This document shows positions 46,612-55,945 of a DNA stretch of 64,000 bases, in pieces; the stretch's first letter is position 1; each line of letters starts with the position of its first letter. The DNA lies in NCBI RefSeq assembly GCF_021513155.1, contig NZ_CP090983.1, positions 868,001 to 932,000 on the forward strand, given 5' to 3'. The notes below the pieces were generated by a model. That model saw only the letters and a list, made by a program, of their open reading frames with translations. It was not told where the DNA came from and searched no databases. The translations under genes were made by a program, and so were the position numbers. Source of the DNA: Jeotgalibaca sp. MA1X17-3 (GTDB lineage: Bacteria; Bacillota; Bacilli; Lactobacillales; Aerococcaceae).

Positions 46612-47415
46612 ATGAAAAAAGATATTAAAATGATTGCCGTTGACATGGATGGTACCTTTTTAAATAAAGATATGGTGTATGACAAAGAACGATTTTTCCA
46701 GTTATTTAGTAAGATGAAAGAAAAAGGAATTCAGTTTGTAGCAGCTAGTGGCAATCAATTCCCTCAATTACAAGCATATTTTAAAGAAGTTGAGCCAGAA
46801 ATCACCTTCGTAGCAGAGAATGGAGCTTATGTAATTGAAAAAGGAAAGGAATTATATAGTGCTGATATGGGGAAAGAAGTAGCGAATCAAGCCATCGCAT
46901 CCTTGGTTGCCTATAGTGATAATCCGTTTGTTGTCTGTGGGAAAAATACGGGCTATGTTCATGAAGATATTGATGATGCTTATTTCGAAATGTTTAAAAA
47001 ATATTATCGAAAACTAGTTAAAATAGATGATTTCAACAAAATTGATGATGTCATATTTAAGTTTGCAACCACCTTTCATGAAGATGAAGTGCCGGAAGTA
47101 ATGGATTATTTGACCGGTGAAATGAACGGTCACCTGTCACCGGTGTCTAGTGGATATGGATTCGTTGACTTGATTCAACCAGGAATTCATAAAGGGAGAG
47201 CAATTAAGCAACTACAAGAAAAATGGAATTTGTCCGAAGATCAGTGTGTTGCTTTTGGAGATAGCCAGAATGATACAGAAATGCTGAAACAAGTAGGTCA
47301 TAGTTTTGCCATGGGGAATGCTGACGAGGTAGTAAAGAAGGCAGCTAAAAACGTCATCGGAAATAATAATACACAAAGTTTAATGGATAAGATGGAAGAA
47401 TTGATTGGAATTTAA
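46612..47415 (+). CDS. Cof-type HAD hydrolase
   Basis: 267 residues from ATG 46612, behind AGGAGG; an upstream in-frame extension crosses a terminator and is not real. HAD motif I DMDGTFLNKD (residues 10-19), motif IV GDSQNDTEML near residue 215. Phosphatase of sugar phosphates or flavin mononucleotide-type substrates in this family; the exact substrate is unknown. Followed 48 bases later by the FAD oxidase gene. Confidence 0.9.
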   Translation: MKKDIKMIAVDMDGTFLNKDMVYDKERFFQLFSKMKEKGIQFVAASGNQFPQLQAYFKEVEPEITFVAENGAYVIEKGKELYSADMGKEVANQAIASLVAYSDNPFVVCGKNTGYVHEDIDDAYFEMFKKYYRKLVKIDDFNKIDDVIFKFATTFHEDEVPEVMDYLTGEMNGHLSPVSSGYGFVDLIQPGIHKGRAIKQLQEKWNLSEDQCVAFGDSQNDTEMLKQVGHSFAMGNADEVVKKAAKNVIGNNNTQSLMDKMEELIGI

Positions 47416-47463
47416 ACGCTAGATGGATGAAAGAATACAAACTTTAAAAGCAGGTGAACATGA

Positions 47464-48843
47464 TTGAAAAACCGAGATGAACGAATTAAAAAAATAATCA
47501 TTGATGAGAAACGTCTATTTCTTGAAGATAGAATACCATCTGAATATAAACACGATGAATATGTAACAGATACCGGCTCTTTATATGGAGTCGCGTTGCC
47601 TCAAAATAAAGAAGAAATCCAACAGCTCGTTCAATTTGCGTCTTCCGAGAAGATTCCTATGATCGTTCAGGGTGCAGGAACAGGTTTGTCTGGGGCAACA
47701 GCTCCTCAAGGGGGAGAATTAGTCATTGATTTACATTTGATGAATCAAATTGTGGAGTTAGATGAAGACACCATGACTCTTACCGTTGAACCTGGTGTAT
47801 TACTCGGAGAAATTCATAATTATGTAGAAAAGCGTGGCTATTTCTATCCGCCTGATCCTGGTTCAAAACATTCTTCTATCGGGGGAAATGTAGCGACAAA
47901 TGCTGGTGGGATGCGTGCCGTTAAGTATGGCGTTACCCGAGATTATATAAGACAACTTGATGTCATTCTCCCAGATGGCCGGGAAATGAGTCTGGGTTCG
48001 TTAAATATTAAAAGTAGTTCAGGATATGATTTAAAGAATTTGTTTATTGGTTCAGAAGGTACATTGGGAGTAACCACTCTTATTAAGCTGAAACTAATCC
48101 CTTTGCCAAAAGAAAAACGTTCCATTATCGTTGCATTCGAAACTTTAGAGCATGCTACAGATGCTGTTTTAACTATTCTTCGCAATGGAATTGATCCTAC
48201 AACAATGGAATTTTTCGAAAAGGAAGCAATCGCCTTAAGTGAAAAAGAAAATCAATTGGATTTTCCATCTCAAATTGGAAATGCGTATTTACTTATTACC
48301 TTAGATGGTGATAGTAGGGCTTCCATTGAATCTAGACTTCATCAATTAAATGGAAGTGTTCGACAACATCATGCTTTAGAGGTGTTACCTTTAACGGATC
48401 CGAAAATGGAGCATACAGCTTGGTTTTTACGCGATCAATTATTAACAGCCGTTGTGAACTATACAGAACAAGTGACTCTTGACGAAGTAGTCCCTGTTCC
48501 TCATGTTTCAGAACTTTATCATTATACAAAAGAGTTAGAAAAAGAAAGTGGATTAAAAATGATTAGTTTTGGCCATGCTGGAGATGGGAACTTGCATACG
48601 TGTATTACTCGAGGAGATATTCAAGATGAAAAAGAATGGCAGGAAAAAAGAGATGACGTTCTAGATAAATTATATGGTAAAATTCAAGAACTTGGGGGTT
48701 TACCTTCAGCAGAACATGGTATTGGTATCATTAAGAAAAAATACTTTCATAAAATGACGGCTCCTATAAATATAGAAATCATGCAACAAATTAAAAAAGT
48801 GTTTGATCCTGAAAATTTAATGAATCCTAATAAAGTATTGTAA
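47464..48843 (+). CDS. FAD-linked oxidase (GlcD / D-2-hydroxyacid dehydrogenase type)
   Basis: 459 residues. PP-loop FAD-binding segment GAGTGLSGATAPQGG near residue 74, GSKHSSIGGNVATNAGG, and C-terminal FGHAGDGNLHTCI and EHGIGIIKKKYF motifs. Oxidises a 2-hydroxy acid such as glycolate or D-lactate; the specificity is not readable. Start TTG 47464 has a moderate RBS (AGGTGAAC). Terminator near 48849. Confidence 0.86.
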   Translation: MKNRDERIKKIIIDEKRLFLEDRIPSEYKHDEYVTDTGSLYGVALPQNKEEIQQLVQFASSEKIPMIVQGAGTGLSGATAPQGGELVIDLHLMNQIVELDEDTMTLTVEPGVLLGEIHNYVEKRGYFYPPDPGSKHSSIGGNVATNAGGMRAVKYGVTRDYIRQLDVILPDGREMSLGSLNIKSSSGYDLKNLFIGSEGTLGVTTLIKLKLIPLPKEKRSIIVAFETLEHATDAVLTILRNGIDPTTMEFFEKEAIALSEKENQLDFPSQIGNAYLLITLDGDSRASIESRLHQLNGSVRQHHALEVLPLTDPKMEHTAWFLRDQLLTAVVNYTEQVTLDEVVPVPHVSELYHYTKELEKESGLKMISFGHAGDGNLHTCITRGDIQDEKEWQEKRDDVLDKLYGKIQELGGLPSAEHGIGIIKKKYFHKMTAPINIEIMQQIKKVFDPENLMNPNKVL

Positions 48844-48848
48844 AATAA

Positions 48849-48896
48849 AAAAGTATTCTTTCTGCATAAGATGTAGGAGAGGATACTTTTTTTAAG
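48849..48896 (+). terminator. Intrinsic terminator of the FAD oxidase gene
   Basis: Imperfect long stem 48849-48867 with 48871-48890 ending AAAAGTAT/ATACTTTT, T tract follows. Confidence 0.72.
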
Positions 48897-48949
48897 GGAT
48901 AAATCAGTTCAAAATATTAAAGACGGTAACAAAAAATGAGGCAATAGAG

Positions 48950-49096
48950 ATGAGTAAAAAGATAGGAAGTTTTCAAAAATTCGAATTGGATGCAAAAAGT
49001 GAATATGATGTAATCCGAACAATCGCAGCTTGTTTGTTGAGTGTAAAGAAGGGAAACGTTATTTCTCAAAAAATAACAACCTTGAAAGCTCTATGA
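48950..49096 (+). CDS. Possible small ORF (48 aa) upstream of pepC
   Basis: ATG 48950 to TGA 49094-49096, MSKKIGSFQKFELDA at the N-terminus, then a short helix IRTIAACLLSVKKG. A TGAGG eight bases upstream may be an RBS. No family recognised. It could be random; it sits in the 303-base gap before pepC, where I see no other gene. Confidence 0.3.
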   Translation: MSKKIGSFQKFELDAKSEYDVIRTIAACLLSVKKGNVISQKITTLKAL

Positions 49097-49111
49097 AAGA
49101 GGAGTAAGCTT

Positions 49112-49150
49112 ATGAGTATAGTTTTCAAGGAAGGATTGATTTTCAGATGA
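49112..49150 (+). CDS. 12-codon leader ORF coupled to pepC
   Basis: AGAGGAG RBS at 49098-49104, ATG 49112, reading MSIVFKEGLIFR, stop TGA 49148-49150 overlapping the pepC ATG. A translated leader could couple to pepC, whose own RBS is poor. Low confidence that it is functional. Confidence 0.3.
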   Translation: MSIVFKEGLIFR

Positions 49151-50481
49151 TTAATGAAGAAACATTATCAAGTTTTAAAAAACGTTTCAATGACAACCGT
49201 GAAAATGTAGTTATAAAAAATGCGGTCGCTAAAGTAGGAATTAATGATGTGTCTTTTAATAATGAAGCACTTCGCCGTCATAATTTTGTTTTTAGTGAAG
49301 AAACTAAAAAAGGTGAAATTACAAATCAAAAAAATTCCGGCCGTTGCTGGATGTTTGCTGCTTTAAATACAGCACGGATTGATACAATGGAAAAATTAAA
49401 TAAAGATACCTTTGAGTTTTCTGAAAACTATACCTTATTCTGGGATAAACTAGAAAAATCTAACTACTTTTTAGATTCTATTTTAGATACTTTGGATGAA
49501 GCACAAGATTCTCGTTTAATTGCTCATCTATTGATGGCCCCCGTACAAGATGGTGGACAGTGGGATATGTTTGCTGGAATTTTGAATAAGTATGGTGCAG
49601 TTCCCAAAGAAGCTATGCCAGAAACATTTCACTCATCTAAAACAGCAATTTTAAATGATATTTTAACTTCTAAATTACGTCAATATGCAAAAGATTTACG
49701 AATAGCCCATAAAGATGGGAAAACAATAGGTGAGTTACAGGATATGAAAGAAGATATGTTGTATTTTATTTATAATATTCTTGTAAAAGCTTTAGGAGAA
49801 ATTCCAGAAACCTTTACCTATGAATACCGGGACCGGGATAACCAATTTCATCGTATTGCAGAAAGTACACCACAAGATTTCTTCAATAATTATGTAGGTT
49901 GGGATTTAGAGGACATGGTAAGTTTATTGAATGCTCCAACAAAAGACAAACCGTATGGACGTGCTTATACGGTTAAATATTTAGGAACTGTTAAAGAAGA
50001 AAAACAAATTACATATATCAATGCACCTATCGAAGCTTTGAAAAAAGCTGCTATTGAATCTATTGAAGCAGGAGAACCAGTATGGTTTGGTTGTGATGTA
50101 GGTAAAATGTCTGATCGTCAATTAGGAATTATGGACAGTAAAGCTTTTGAATATGATTTAACTTTAGGTGAGGGTATTGATTTGGATAAAGCAGAACGTC
50201 TGGATTATGGTGAAAGCCTACTGACTCATGCAATGGTTTTGATCGGAGTCGATTTGGATAACGAAGGAAAATCACTTAATTGGAAAGTAGAAAATAGTTG
50301 GGGAGATAAAGTTGGTAAAAAAGGAATCTTCTCTATGGATGATGCTTGGTTCGATGAATATACGTACCAAATCGCTGTCAATAAACGCTATATAGATGAA
50401 AAATGGATGAAAGCTCTAGATAAACCAATTATCGAATTAGAGCCATGGGACCCAATGGGCGCCTTAGCACTTGTGAAATAA
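49147..50481 (+). CDS. pepC: Aminopeptidase C (bleomycin hydrolase family, C1 cysteine peptidase)
   Basis: 444 residues, full length. Active Cys67 in NSGRCWMFAALN, His in LTHAMVLIG, Asn in KVENSWGD. Removes N-terminal residues from peptides in the cytoplasm and acts with PepF and other peptidases. Start ATG 49147 lacks a well-placed RBS; GGAAGG is 14 bases away, and the small leader ORF may feed ribosomes to it. Confidence 0.93.
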   Translation: MINEETLSSFKKRFNDNRENVVIKNAVAKVGINDVSFNNEALRRHNFVFSEETKKGEITNQKNSGRCWMFAALNTARIDTMEKLNKDTFEFSENYTLFWDKLEKSNYFLDSILDTLDEAQDSRLIAHLLMAPVQDGGQWDMFAGILNKYGAVPKEAMPETFHSSKTAILNDILTSKLRQYAKDLRIAHKDGKTIGELQDMKEDMLYFIYNILVKALGEIPETFTYEYRDRDNQFHRIAESTPQDFFNNYVGWDLEDMVSLLNAPTKDKPYGRAYTVKYLGTVKEEKQITYINAPIEALKKAAIESIEAGEPVWFGCDVGKMSDRQLGIMDSKAFEYDLTLGEGIDLDKAERLDYGESLLTHAMVLIGVDLDNEGKSLNWKVENSWGDKVGKKGIFSMDDAWFDEYTYQIAVNKRYIDEKWMKALDKPIIELEPWDPMGALALVK

Positions 50482-50489
50482 AATTTTAA

Positions 50490-50524
50490 AAAAAGGATTC
50501 GGATAAAATTCCGAATCCTTTTTA
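50490..50524. terminator. Bidirectional terminator between pepC and the lipoprotein gene
   Basis: 13-bp stem 50490-50502 with 50511-50523, loop ATAAAATT. Confidence 0.88.
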
Positions 50525-50535
50525 TTTGGTCGATT

Positions 50536-51072
50536 TTAATTTTCATCTAATTCAATAAAGTCATTACTTTCGGAAACAATTTCCCCTTGTTGATCTTGAG
50601 TCCGAATGGTTACTTGATTCACTCCATCAAAGAAATCAGAGCGAATATACATTTGTCGAATAATGGTATCCATGGTCCAACCAAAAAATGAATTTGTAAA
50701 TTCAGCAAATTCTGACTGATCGGTATTTTCAATAATTATTTCAATTTCTGTATCAGTTAGCATTTTAATGGAATGTACAATCAACGTATTTTCTTCATCT
50801 GTAGAAGAATCGTTTAAAGAGGTATGAAATCGTTCAATATATTCTTTAAACTGACCTTTAGTGAGATGAACGTTTTCCCAATTAATATCTTCTGGATTTT
50901 CTTTTTCTAATTCTGCTTTTGTGGCGGCATCTAAACCGTCCAAACTTGCTTCAGAAGTCTGTTCTGGTTCATCAAGTACATGATCAGAAGAGTCTGTTGC
51001 ATTCTCACCACTACAAGCACCTAATATAATTCCAGTAAGACTCATTATAAAAATCTGCTTTATTTTAAACAT
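50536..51072 (-). CDS. Lipoprotein of unknown function
   Basis: 178 residues from ATG 51072 (FKIKQIFIMSLTGIILGAC), RBS AGGAGGAATG spaced correctly; the ATG 2 codons upstream is too close to the RBS. Lipobox ILGAC (Cys near residue 20), acidic linker, then a single soluble domain with an unrecognised fold. Divergent from copY across 150 bases. Confidence 0.75.
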   Translation of the reverse strand: MFKIKQIFIMSLTGIILGACSGENATDSSDHVLDEPEQTSEASLDGLDAATKAELEKENPEDINWENVHLTKGQFKEYIERFHTSLNDSSTDEENTLIVHSIKMLTDTEIEIIIENTDQSEFAEFTNSFFGWTMDTIIRQMYIRSDFFDGVNQVTIRTQDQQGEIVSESNDFIELDEN

Positions 51073-51155
51073 CGTCATTCCTCCTGTGATCATTATCAGC
51101 CTTTCGTTTAATCTAGTTTACCTGAACAGAAATAATTATACAAAAAGTTACTTAT

Positions 51156-51206
51156 TTGACAAATAACGATTACAGATGTAAACTATACATAGAGATTACG
51201 AATGTA
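51156..51206 (+). promoter_or_regulatory. copYAZ promoter with two cop boxes
   Basis: -35 TTGACA (51156-51161), 17-nt spacer, -10-like TAAACT (51179-51184). Perfect cop box TACAGATGTA at 51171-51180 overlaps the -10; a second, TACGAATGTA, at 51197-51206 has one mismatch. Matches the TACAnnTGTA operators of CopY repressors. Confidence 0.9.
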
Positions 51207-51224
51207 AACGGAGGAGAAGGCGAT

Positions 51225-51665
51225 ATGCAAATGACCAATGATTCTAAAATTACAGATGCTGAAAGAGAAGTTATGCGTGTTATTTGGGCAAATGAACCGG
51301 TAACGAGCCGATATATTAGTGAAGTACTTTCAGAAAAAATGGATTGGAAACCTGCTACAAGTAAAACACTAATAGGAAGACTAGTTGAAAAAAAATTGGT
51401 TTCAACAAAAGCAATAGGAAATAAATATTTGTATTCTGCTCGAATTACAGAAGAGGACAGTATCCGTCATGTGACAGAAAACTTACTTTCTCAAATTTGT
51501 AATAAAAAGGTTGGAGCTACGATTGCTTCTCTTCTTTCGCAAGCAACCTTAAGTAAAAAAGACGTGCAGATACTTGAAGAACTCTTACAAATAAAAAAAG
51601 CAGAAGCAGTGGAGGAAGTTCCGTGCAATTGTATACCTGGTCAATGTGAATGTAAAACTGATTGA
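51225..51665 (+). CDS. copY: Copper-responsive repressor CopY
   Basis: 146 residues from ATG 51225, behind GGAGGAGAAGG. N-terminal winged helix of the BlaI/MecI/CopY type (DAEREVMRVIW). The C-terminal CNCIPGQCEC motif is the CxCxxxxCxC zinc/copper site of CopY. It leaves the cop boxes when copper replaces zinc and so induces the operon. Confidence 0.95.
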   Translation: MQMTNDSKITDAEREVMRVIWANEPVTSRYISEVLSEKMDWKPATSKTLIGRLVEKKLVSTKAIGNKYLYSARITEEDSIRHVTENLLSQICNKKVGATIASLLSQATLSKKDVQILEELLQIKKAEAVEEVPCNCIPGQCECKTD

Positions 51666-51699
51666 TATAAAAATGGATTGAGTAGGGAGTGAGTGAATT

Positions 51700-54168
51700 A
51701 TGAAACAAGAAACATATGCAATAGAGGGCATGACTTGTGCAAGTTGTGCACAAACGGTAGAAAAGACAGCTTCAAAAGTTAAAGGTGTAAAGGAAGCTAC
51801 GGTTAATATTGCAACTGAAAAAATAAATATAAAAATAGATGAAACTATTTTTTCTCTAGAGGAAATGAAAAAAGCCATCTCTGATGTGGGGTATGAAGTA
51901 ATTATTCCAACTAAAACGAAAGAAAAGACATTTCATATAGAAGGAATGACCTGTGCGAGTTGTGCGCAAACTGTTGAGAAAACGGTACAAAAATTAGTAG
52001 GTGAGGGAAACGCTACAGTAAATTTGGCGACAGAAAAAATGTCTGTACATTATAATCCCAAAGAAGTCTCGGTTTTAGATATTACTGAAGCCGTTGCAGA
52101 CGCTGGGTATACTGCAGTAGAAGAGGTTACTAGTGCTGAATCAACAGATAGTGATCGAGAGAAAAAAGAACAACATATTCAGCAGATGTGGAAACGGTTC
52201 TGGATTTCTGGATTATTTACGATTCCACTCCTATATATTTCAATGGGACATATGATGGGATTACCACTTCCAGAGTTAATCGTTCCTGAAGTCAATCCAT
52301 TAAATTTTGCCTTATTGCAATTGATTTTGACGATTCCAGTAATGATTGTTGGAAGAAGCTTCTTTACCGTTGGCTTTAAAGCTCTATTCAAGGGACATCC
52401 AAATATGGACTCTCTTGTTGCATTAGGTACAAGTGCAGCTTTTGCTTATAGTCTTTATGGGACAGTAATGGTAATAGTGGGAAATGGCAGCTTTGCGATG
52501 GATTTATATTATGAATCAGCGGCAGTTATTCTCACACTCATTACACTGGGAAAATATTTTGAAGCTGTTTCAAAAGGGAAAACCTCAGAAGCAATTAAAA
52601 AATTAATGGGCCTAACTCCTAAGACGGCTCGCATTATGCAGAATGGACAAGAAAAGGAAGTTTCCATTGATGAAGTACAAGTGGACGATATTATTGTCGT
52701 TCGTCCTGGAGAAAGACTTCCAGTAGATGGAGTCGTTACCAAAGGAGTAACCTATATCGATGAAGCTATGCTTACGGGAGAAAGTATACCTGTTGAGAAA
52801 AAAATAAATGATAAAGTAGTAGGAGCAAGTATCAATAAAAATGGAAATATTCACTACCGAGCTACTAAAGTCGGAAAAGATACGGTTCTATCACAAATTA
52901 TAAAATTAGTAGAAGATGCACAGGGATCAAAAGCACCCATAGCCAAAATGGCTGATAAAATTTCTGGTGTGTTTGTGCCCATTGTAATTGTGTTAGCCGT
53001 TCTTTCAGGATTAGCTTGGTATTTCTTTGGACAAGAATCTGGTGTTTTTGCTTTAACCATCACTATATCAGTTCTAGTAATTGCTTGTCCTTGTGCACTC
53101 GGTTTAGCTACTCCAACAGCTATTATGGTTGGAACAGGAAAAGGTGCAGAGAATGGCGTCTTAATTAAAAGTGGGGGTGCTTTAGAAACTACCCATAATA
53201 TTAAAACGATTGTATTTGATAAAACAGGTACTTTAACCGAAGGACAACCAAAAGTGACCGATATTCTAACGATGCAAGTGGGAAAAGAAAATGAATTACT
53301 CCTGTTAGCGGCCTCTGCTGAAAAAGGATCGGAGCACCCATTAGGGGAAGCGATTGTACGAGAAGCAGAAGAGAAGCAAATCGAGTTCATTTCTGTTCAT
53401 TCCTTTGAAGCAATACCAGGACATGGTATAAAAGTGATCATAAATGATAAGGAAGTTCAATTAGGGAATCAAAAATTGATGGAAGAGTATTCTATCGATC
53501 TTTCTGAATTAAAAAATGATTCTGATCGCCTTGCATCTGAAGGGAAGACCCCCATGTACATCGCTTCAGAAGGGAAACTACTAGGGATAATTGCAGTAGC
53601 GGATACACTGAAAGAACACAGTGTGGATGCGATTAAAAAATTACAAAATATGGGAATTGAAGTGGTCATGATGACCGGAGATAATAAACGAACTGCACAA
53701 GCAATAGCAAAACAAGTAGGAATTGATCGAGTATTAAGTGAAGTTTTACCTGAAGATAAAGCAAATCAAGTAAAAAAATTACAAGAAGAAGGCAAAAAAG
53801 TAGCCATGGTTGGTGATGGAATTAACGATGCTCCTGCACTGGCTCAGGCTGATATTGGAATCGCTATTGGAAATGGTACAGACGTCGCAATTGAATCGGC
53901 TGATATCGTATTAATGCATAGTGATTTGATGGATGTACCAACTTCTATTGAACTCAGTCATGCTACTATTAAGAATATTAAAGAAAATCTTTTTTGGGCA
54001 TTTGCCTATAACGTAATCGGTATTCCAGTTGCGATGGGATTGCTTTACGTATTCGGTGGACCGCTTCTTAATCCAATGATTGCCGGAGCTGCCATGAGTT
54101 TTAGTTCTGTATCAGTCTTACTGAATGCACTACGACTAAAAAGATTTAAACCCTCAAAAGTTAAATAA
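51700..54168 (+). CDS. copA: Copper-exporting P-type ATPase CopA
   Basis: 822 residues. Two N-terminal HMA domains, each GMTCASC (about residues 9 and 77), eight membrane segments, CPC metal-transfer motif near residues 462-464, phosphorylation site DKTGTLT (Asp near 507), SEHPLG and GDGINDAPA. Exports Cu+ from the cytoplasm. The 178-residue antisense frame within it (52854-53390) is a shadow. Second gene of copYAZ. Confidence 0.96.
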   Translation: MKQETYAIEGMTCASCAQTVEKTASKVKGVKEATVNIATEKINIKIDETIFSLEEMKKAISDVGYEVIIPTKTKEKTFHIEGMTCASCAQTVEKTVQKLVGEGNATVNLATEKMSVHYNPKEVSVLDITEAVADAGYTAVEEVTSAESTDSDREKKEQHIQQMWKRFWISGLFTIPLLYISMGHMMGLPLPELIVPEVNPLNFALLQLILTIPVMIVGRSFFTVGFKALFKGHPNMDSLVALGTSAAFAYSLYGTVMVIVGNGSFAMDLYYESAAVILTLITLGKYFEAVSKGKTSEAIKKLMGLTPKTARIMQNGQEKEVSIDEVQVDDIIVVRPGERLPVDGVVTKGVTYIDEAMLTGESIPVEKKINDKVVGASINKNGNIHYRATKVGKDTVLSQIIKLVEDAQGSKAPIAKMADKISGVFVPIVIVLAVLSGLAWYFFGQESGVFALTITISVLVIACPCALGLATPTAIMVGTGKGAENGVLIKSGGALETTHNIKTIVFDKTGTLTEGQPKVTDILTMQVGKENELLLLAASAEKGSEHPLGEAIVREAEEKQIEFISVHSFEAIPGHGIKVIINDKEVQLGNQKLMEEYSIDLSELKNDSDRLASEGKTPMYIASEGKLLGIIAVADTLKEHSVDAIKKLQNMGIEVVMMTGDNKRTAQAIAKQVGIDRVLSEVLPEDKANQVKKLQEEGKKVAMVGDGINDAPALAQADIGIAIGNGTDVAIESADIVLMHSDLMDVPTSIELSHATIKNIKENLFWAFAYNVIGIPVAMGLLYVFGGPLLNPMIAGAAMSFSSVSVLLNALRLKRFKPSKVK

Positions 54169-54182
54169 AAGGAGAATCATAT

Positions 54183-54392
54183 ATGAAACAAGTTGTAATC
54201 ATCGATGGAATGAAATGTGATGGATGTGCCCAGAATGTCAGCGAACGCTTATCAGGTATACAAGGTATTGAAAGAGTGCTCGTTGATATTAGTTCCAAAA
54301 ATGCAACGATTGAAACAGAACGTGAAATTACAAAAGCTGAGTATATAGATGCTTTAGTTGATACGAAGTATGATGTAGTTGAAGTAAACTAG
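54183..54392 (+). CDS. copZ: Copper chaperone CopZ
   Basis: 69 residues, single HMA domain with metal-binding MKCDGCAQNV (Cys13 and Cys16). Carries Cu+ to CopA and to CopY. RBS AAAGGAG; separated from copA by 14 bases. Confidence 0.94.
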   Translation: MKQVVIIDGMKCDGCAQNVSERLSGIQGIERVLVDISSKNATIETEREITKAEYIDALVDTKYDVVEVN

Positions 54393-54401
54393 GTGATTTA
54401 G

Positions 54402-54429
54402 AAAAGATACTCTTCGGAGTATCTTTTTT
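54402..54429 (+). terminator. Intrinsic terminator of copYAZ
   Basis: 11-bp stem 54402-54412 with 54417-54427 closed by a UUCG tetraloop, then T tract. Confidence 0.92.
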
Positions 54430-54513
54430 TGATGGGAAAATAACTAAAATCCCTATCTATTATTGTAAAAAACACACAATGGGAGTACAATTATCTTCGT
54501 CAGTAAAAATAAC

Positions 54514-54584
54514 GCGGGCGTAGTTTAGTGGTAAAACGAGAGCTTCCCAAGCTCTTGTCGCGAGTTCGATTCTCGTCGCCCGCT
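54514..54584 (+). tRNA. tRNA-Gly (anticodon CCC)
   Basis: 71-nt cloverleaf. Acceptor GCGGGCG (54514-54520) with CGCCCGC (54577-54583), D-arm GTTT/AAAC, anticodon stem AGAGC/GCTCT with loop TTCCCAA (anticodon CCC at 54546-54548), T-arm GCGAG-TTCGATT-CTCGT, discriminator T, no encoded CCA. U73 fits Gly. Read GGG codons. Confidence 0.95.
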
Positions 54585-54586
54585 TA

Positions 54587-54634
54587 AAAAAGCTTTCTTT
54601 TGGACTTGAAAAGGTCCAAAAGAAAGCTTTTTAT
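54587..54634 (+). terminator. Intrinsic terminator of the tRNA gene
   Basis: 19-bp perfect stem 54587-54605 with 54614-54632, 8-nt loop. Confidence 0.92.
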
Positions 54635-54977
54635 TTTAGTAACATCGCAAAAATATGTGATTGAAAACATTTGTCTTTAAAAATAGGATATTCATATGAT
54701 AAAATCAGGAGTTTAAATAGAAAACCTCATATTACAAAAACAAATGTTTTGAAAGATGAGTGTAACATTTGGACCTGTACTGTAATAAAACATGTTTTTT
54801 AATACAGAGCTGTTAAGAGACCATAACAAACGTATGTAAAACCTATCTTTACCCTATATTCATGCTAAGATGACTTTGGTTTAAGAAAAGGAAATAGATT
54901 TACAAGATTATTTCCAAGCCTCTAAACGTCACTTGCAGGAGAAATCTGCGGACAAAAGAAAGGATCGAAACATACAT
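54635..54977 (+). other. Upstream region of the LysM/3D protein gene, no gene seen
   Basis: A/T-rich 343 bases with small inverted repeats (for example CTGTA/TACAG around 54778-54805) and an extended -10-like TGCTAAGAT at about 54864-54872. A hairpin GGAAATA/TTATTTCC lies at 54891-54918. I cannot assign a promoter or riboswitch. Confidence 0.35.
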
Positions 54978-55784
54978 ATGAATATTAAAAATAGAATCTT
55001 AGTTACAGGTGCATCTATTGCTCTTACAGGAATGATGGCATTTTCAAATCCAACAGAAACTAAAGCAGCAGAATTAACTCCAGAAACTTGGACAGCTCGT
55101 ACCGTACTTGAAGTTAAAAACGACTTAAAGCAAAATGAAAAAGGAAGCAAGTATACATTCCAATGGGGAGATACACTATCTGCTATTGCAAATGCAACTG
55201 ATATTTCAGTAAATGCTCTTGTGGAAGTAAATAATATTTCTAATGCTGATTTTATTATGGCAGGAAGATCTATCTACCTTTCTACGGATAATAAAGTAGT
55301 GACACTTGGTGAAGGTGAATCAGTAAAATCTTATGATGTTAGTCAAGATGAAGTAGTTGAAGTAGAGACACCAGTTGAAACAATTGAAGAATATAATGCT
55401 ATTGAAGAAGTAAAAGAAACAGAACCAGTTGTTGAAGAGGCACCAGCTGCCAAAACTCCTGTTGTTGAAGAAACACCAGCGGCTACATCTGAAGGATATA
55501 CAGTAAACGTTGAAGCAACTGCTTATTCTACTAACCAACCAGCTTTAAGCGATTATACCTTCAGTGGAATCAATTTACGTGAGAATCCAAATGTTATTGC
55601 GGTTGATCCAAACTTCATTCCATTAGGATCAACGATCATTGTTCCTGGTTATGGTACGTATATTGCTGGAGATACTGGTTCTGCTATTATTGGAAACCGT
55701 ATTGATATCCACATTACAAACTTAGATACTGCATGGGCATTTGGACGTCAAAATATGTCTGTAACAGTTATTCCAAATAACTAA
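54978..55784 (+). CDS. Secreted LysM and 3D-domain cell-wall protein (YocH-like)
   Basis: 268 residues from ATG 54978; upstream in-frame start not supported. Signal peptide to about residue 31 (ending TKAAE), one LysM repeat (FQWGDTLSAIANATDISVNALVEVNN) near 55-105, acidic Glu/Val/Pro linker, C-terminal 3D domain with its aspartate core GDTGSAIIGNRIDIHIT. 3D domains are lytic-transglycosylase-like (MltA/Rpf-2-type). Likely a wall-remodelling hydrolase; YocH of B. subtilis is a relative. RBS GAAAGGA is a little far (about 12 bases). Confidence 0.88.
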   Translation: MNIKNRILVTGASIALTGMMAFSNPTETKAAELTPETWTARTVLEVKNDLKQNEKGSKYTFQWGDTLSAIANATDISVNALVEVNNISNADFIMAGRSIYLSTDNKVVTLGEGESVKSYDVSQDEVVEVETPVETIEEYNAIEEVKETEPVVEEAPAAKTPVVEETPAATSEGYTVNVEATAYSTNQPALSDYTFSGINLRENPNVIAVDPNFIPLGSTIIVPGYGTYIAGDTGSAIIGNRIDIHITNLDTAWAFGRQNMSVTVIPNN

Positions 55785-55797
55785 TAAATAGTAGATG

Positions 55798-55830
55798 AAA
55801 ACTCAAGAGTTTACTCTTGGGTTTTTTTAT
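55798..55830 (+). terminator. Intrinsic terminator after the LysM/3D gene
   Basis: 13-bp stem 55798-55810 with 55813-55825 with a G-T pair, short loop, T7. Confidence 0.82.
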
Positions 55831-55945
55831 TGTCTTTATTTATAGACACCATCTCTATTTTATAGAATCGCTTTCTTTTGGTCTCAGTAGGACTTCTACT
55901 ATAATTAAGATATAACATAAAATATAATAAGAGGAGAGATAGAAT

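Noticed and set aside
52854..53390. Antisense frame of 178 codons inside copA
   Set aside because: It mirrors a strongly conserved gene, has no RBS or family likeness, and is a shadow of codon usage.
54740..54900. WalR-type box upstream of the YocH-like gene
   Set aside because: Several TGTAA-like half-sites occur, but no pair with the five-base spacing of the WalR consensus.
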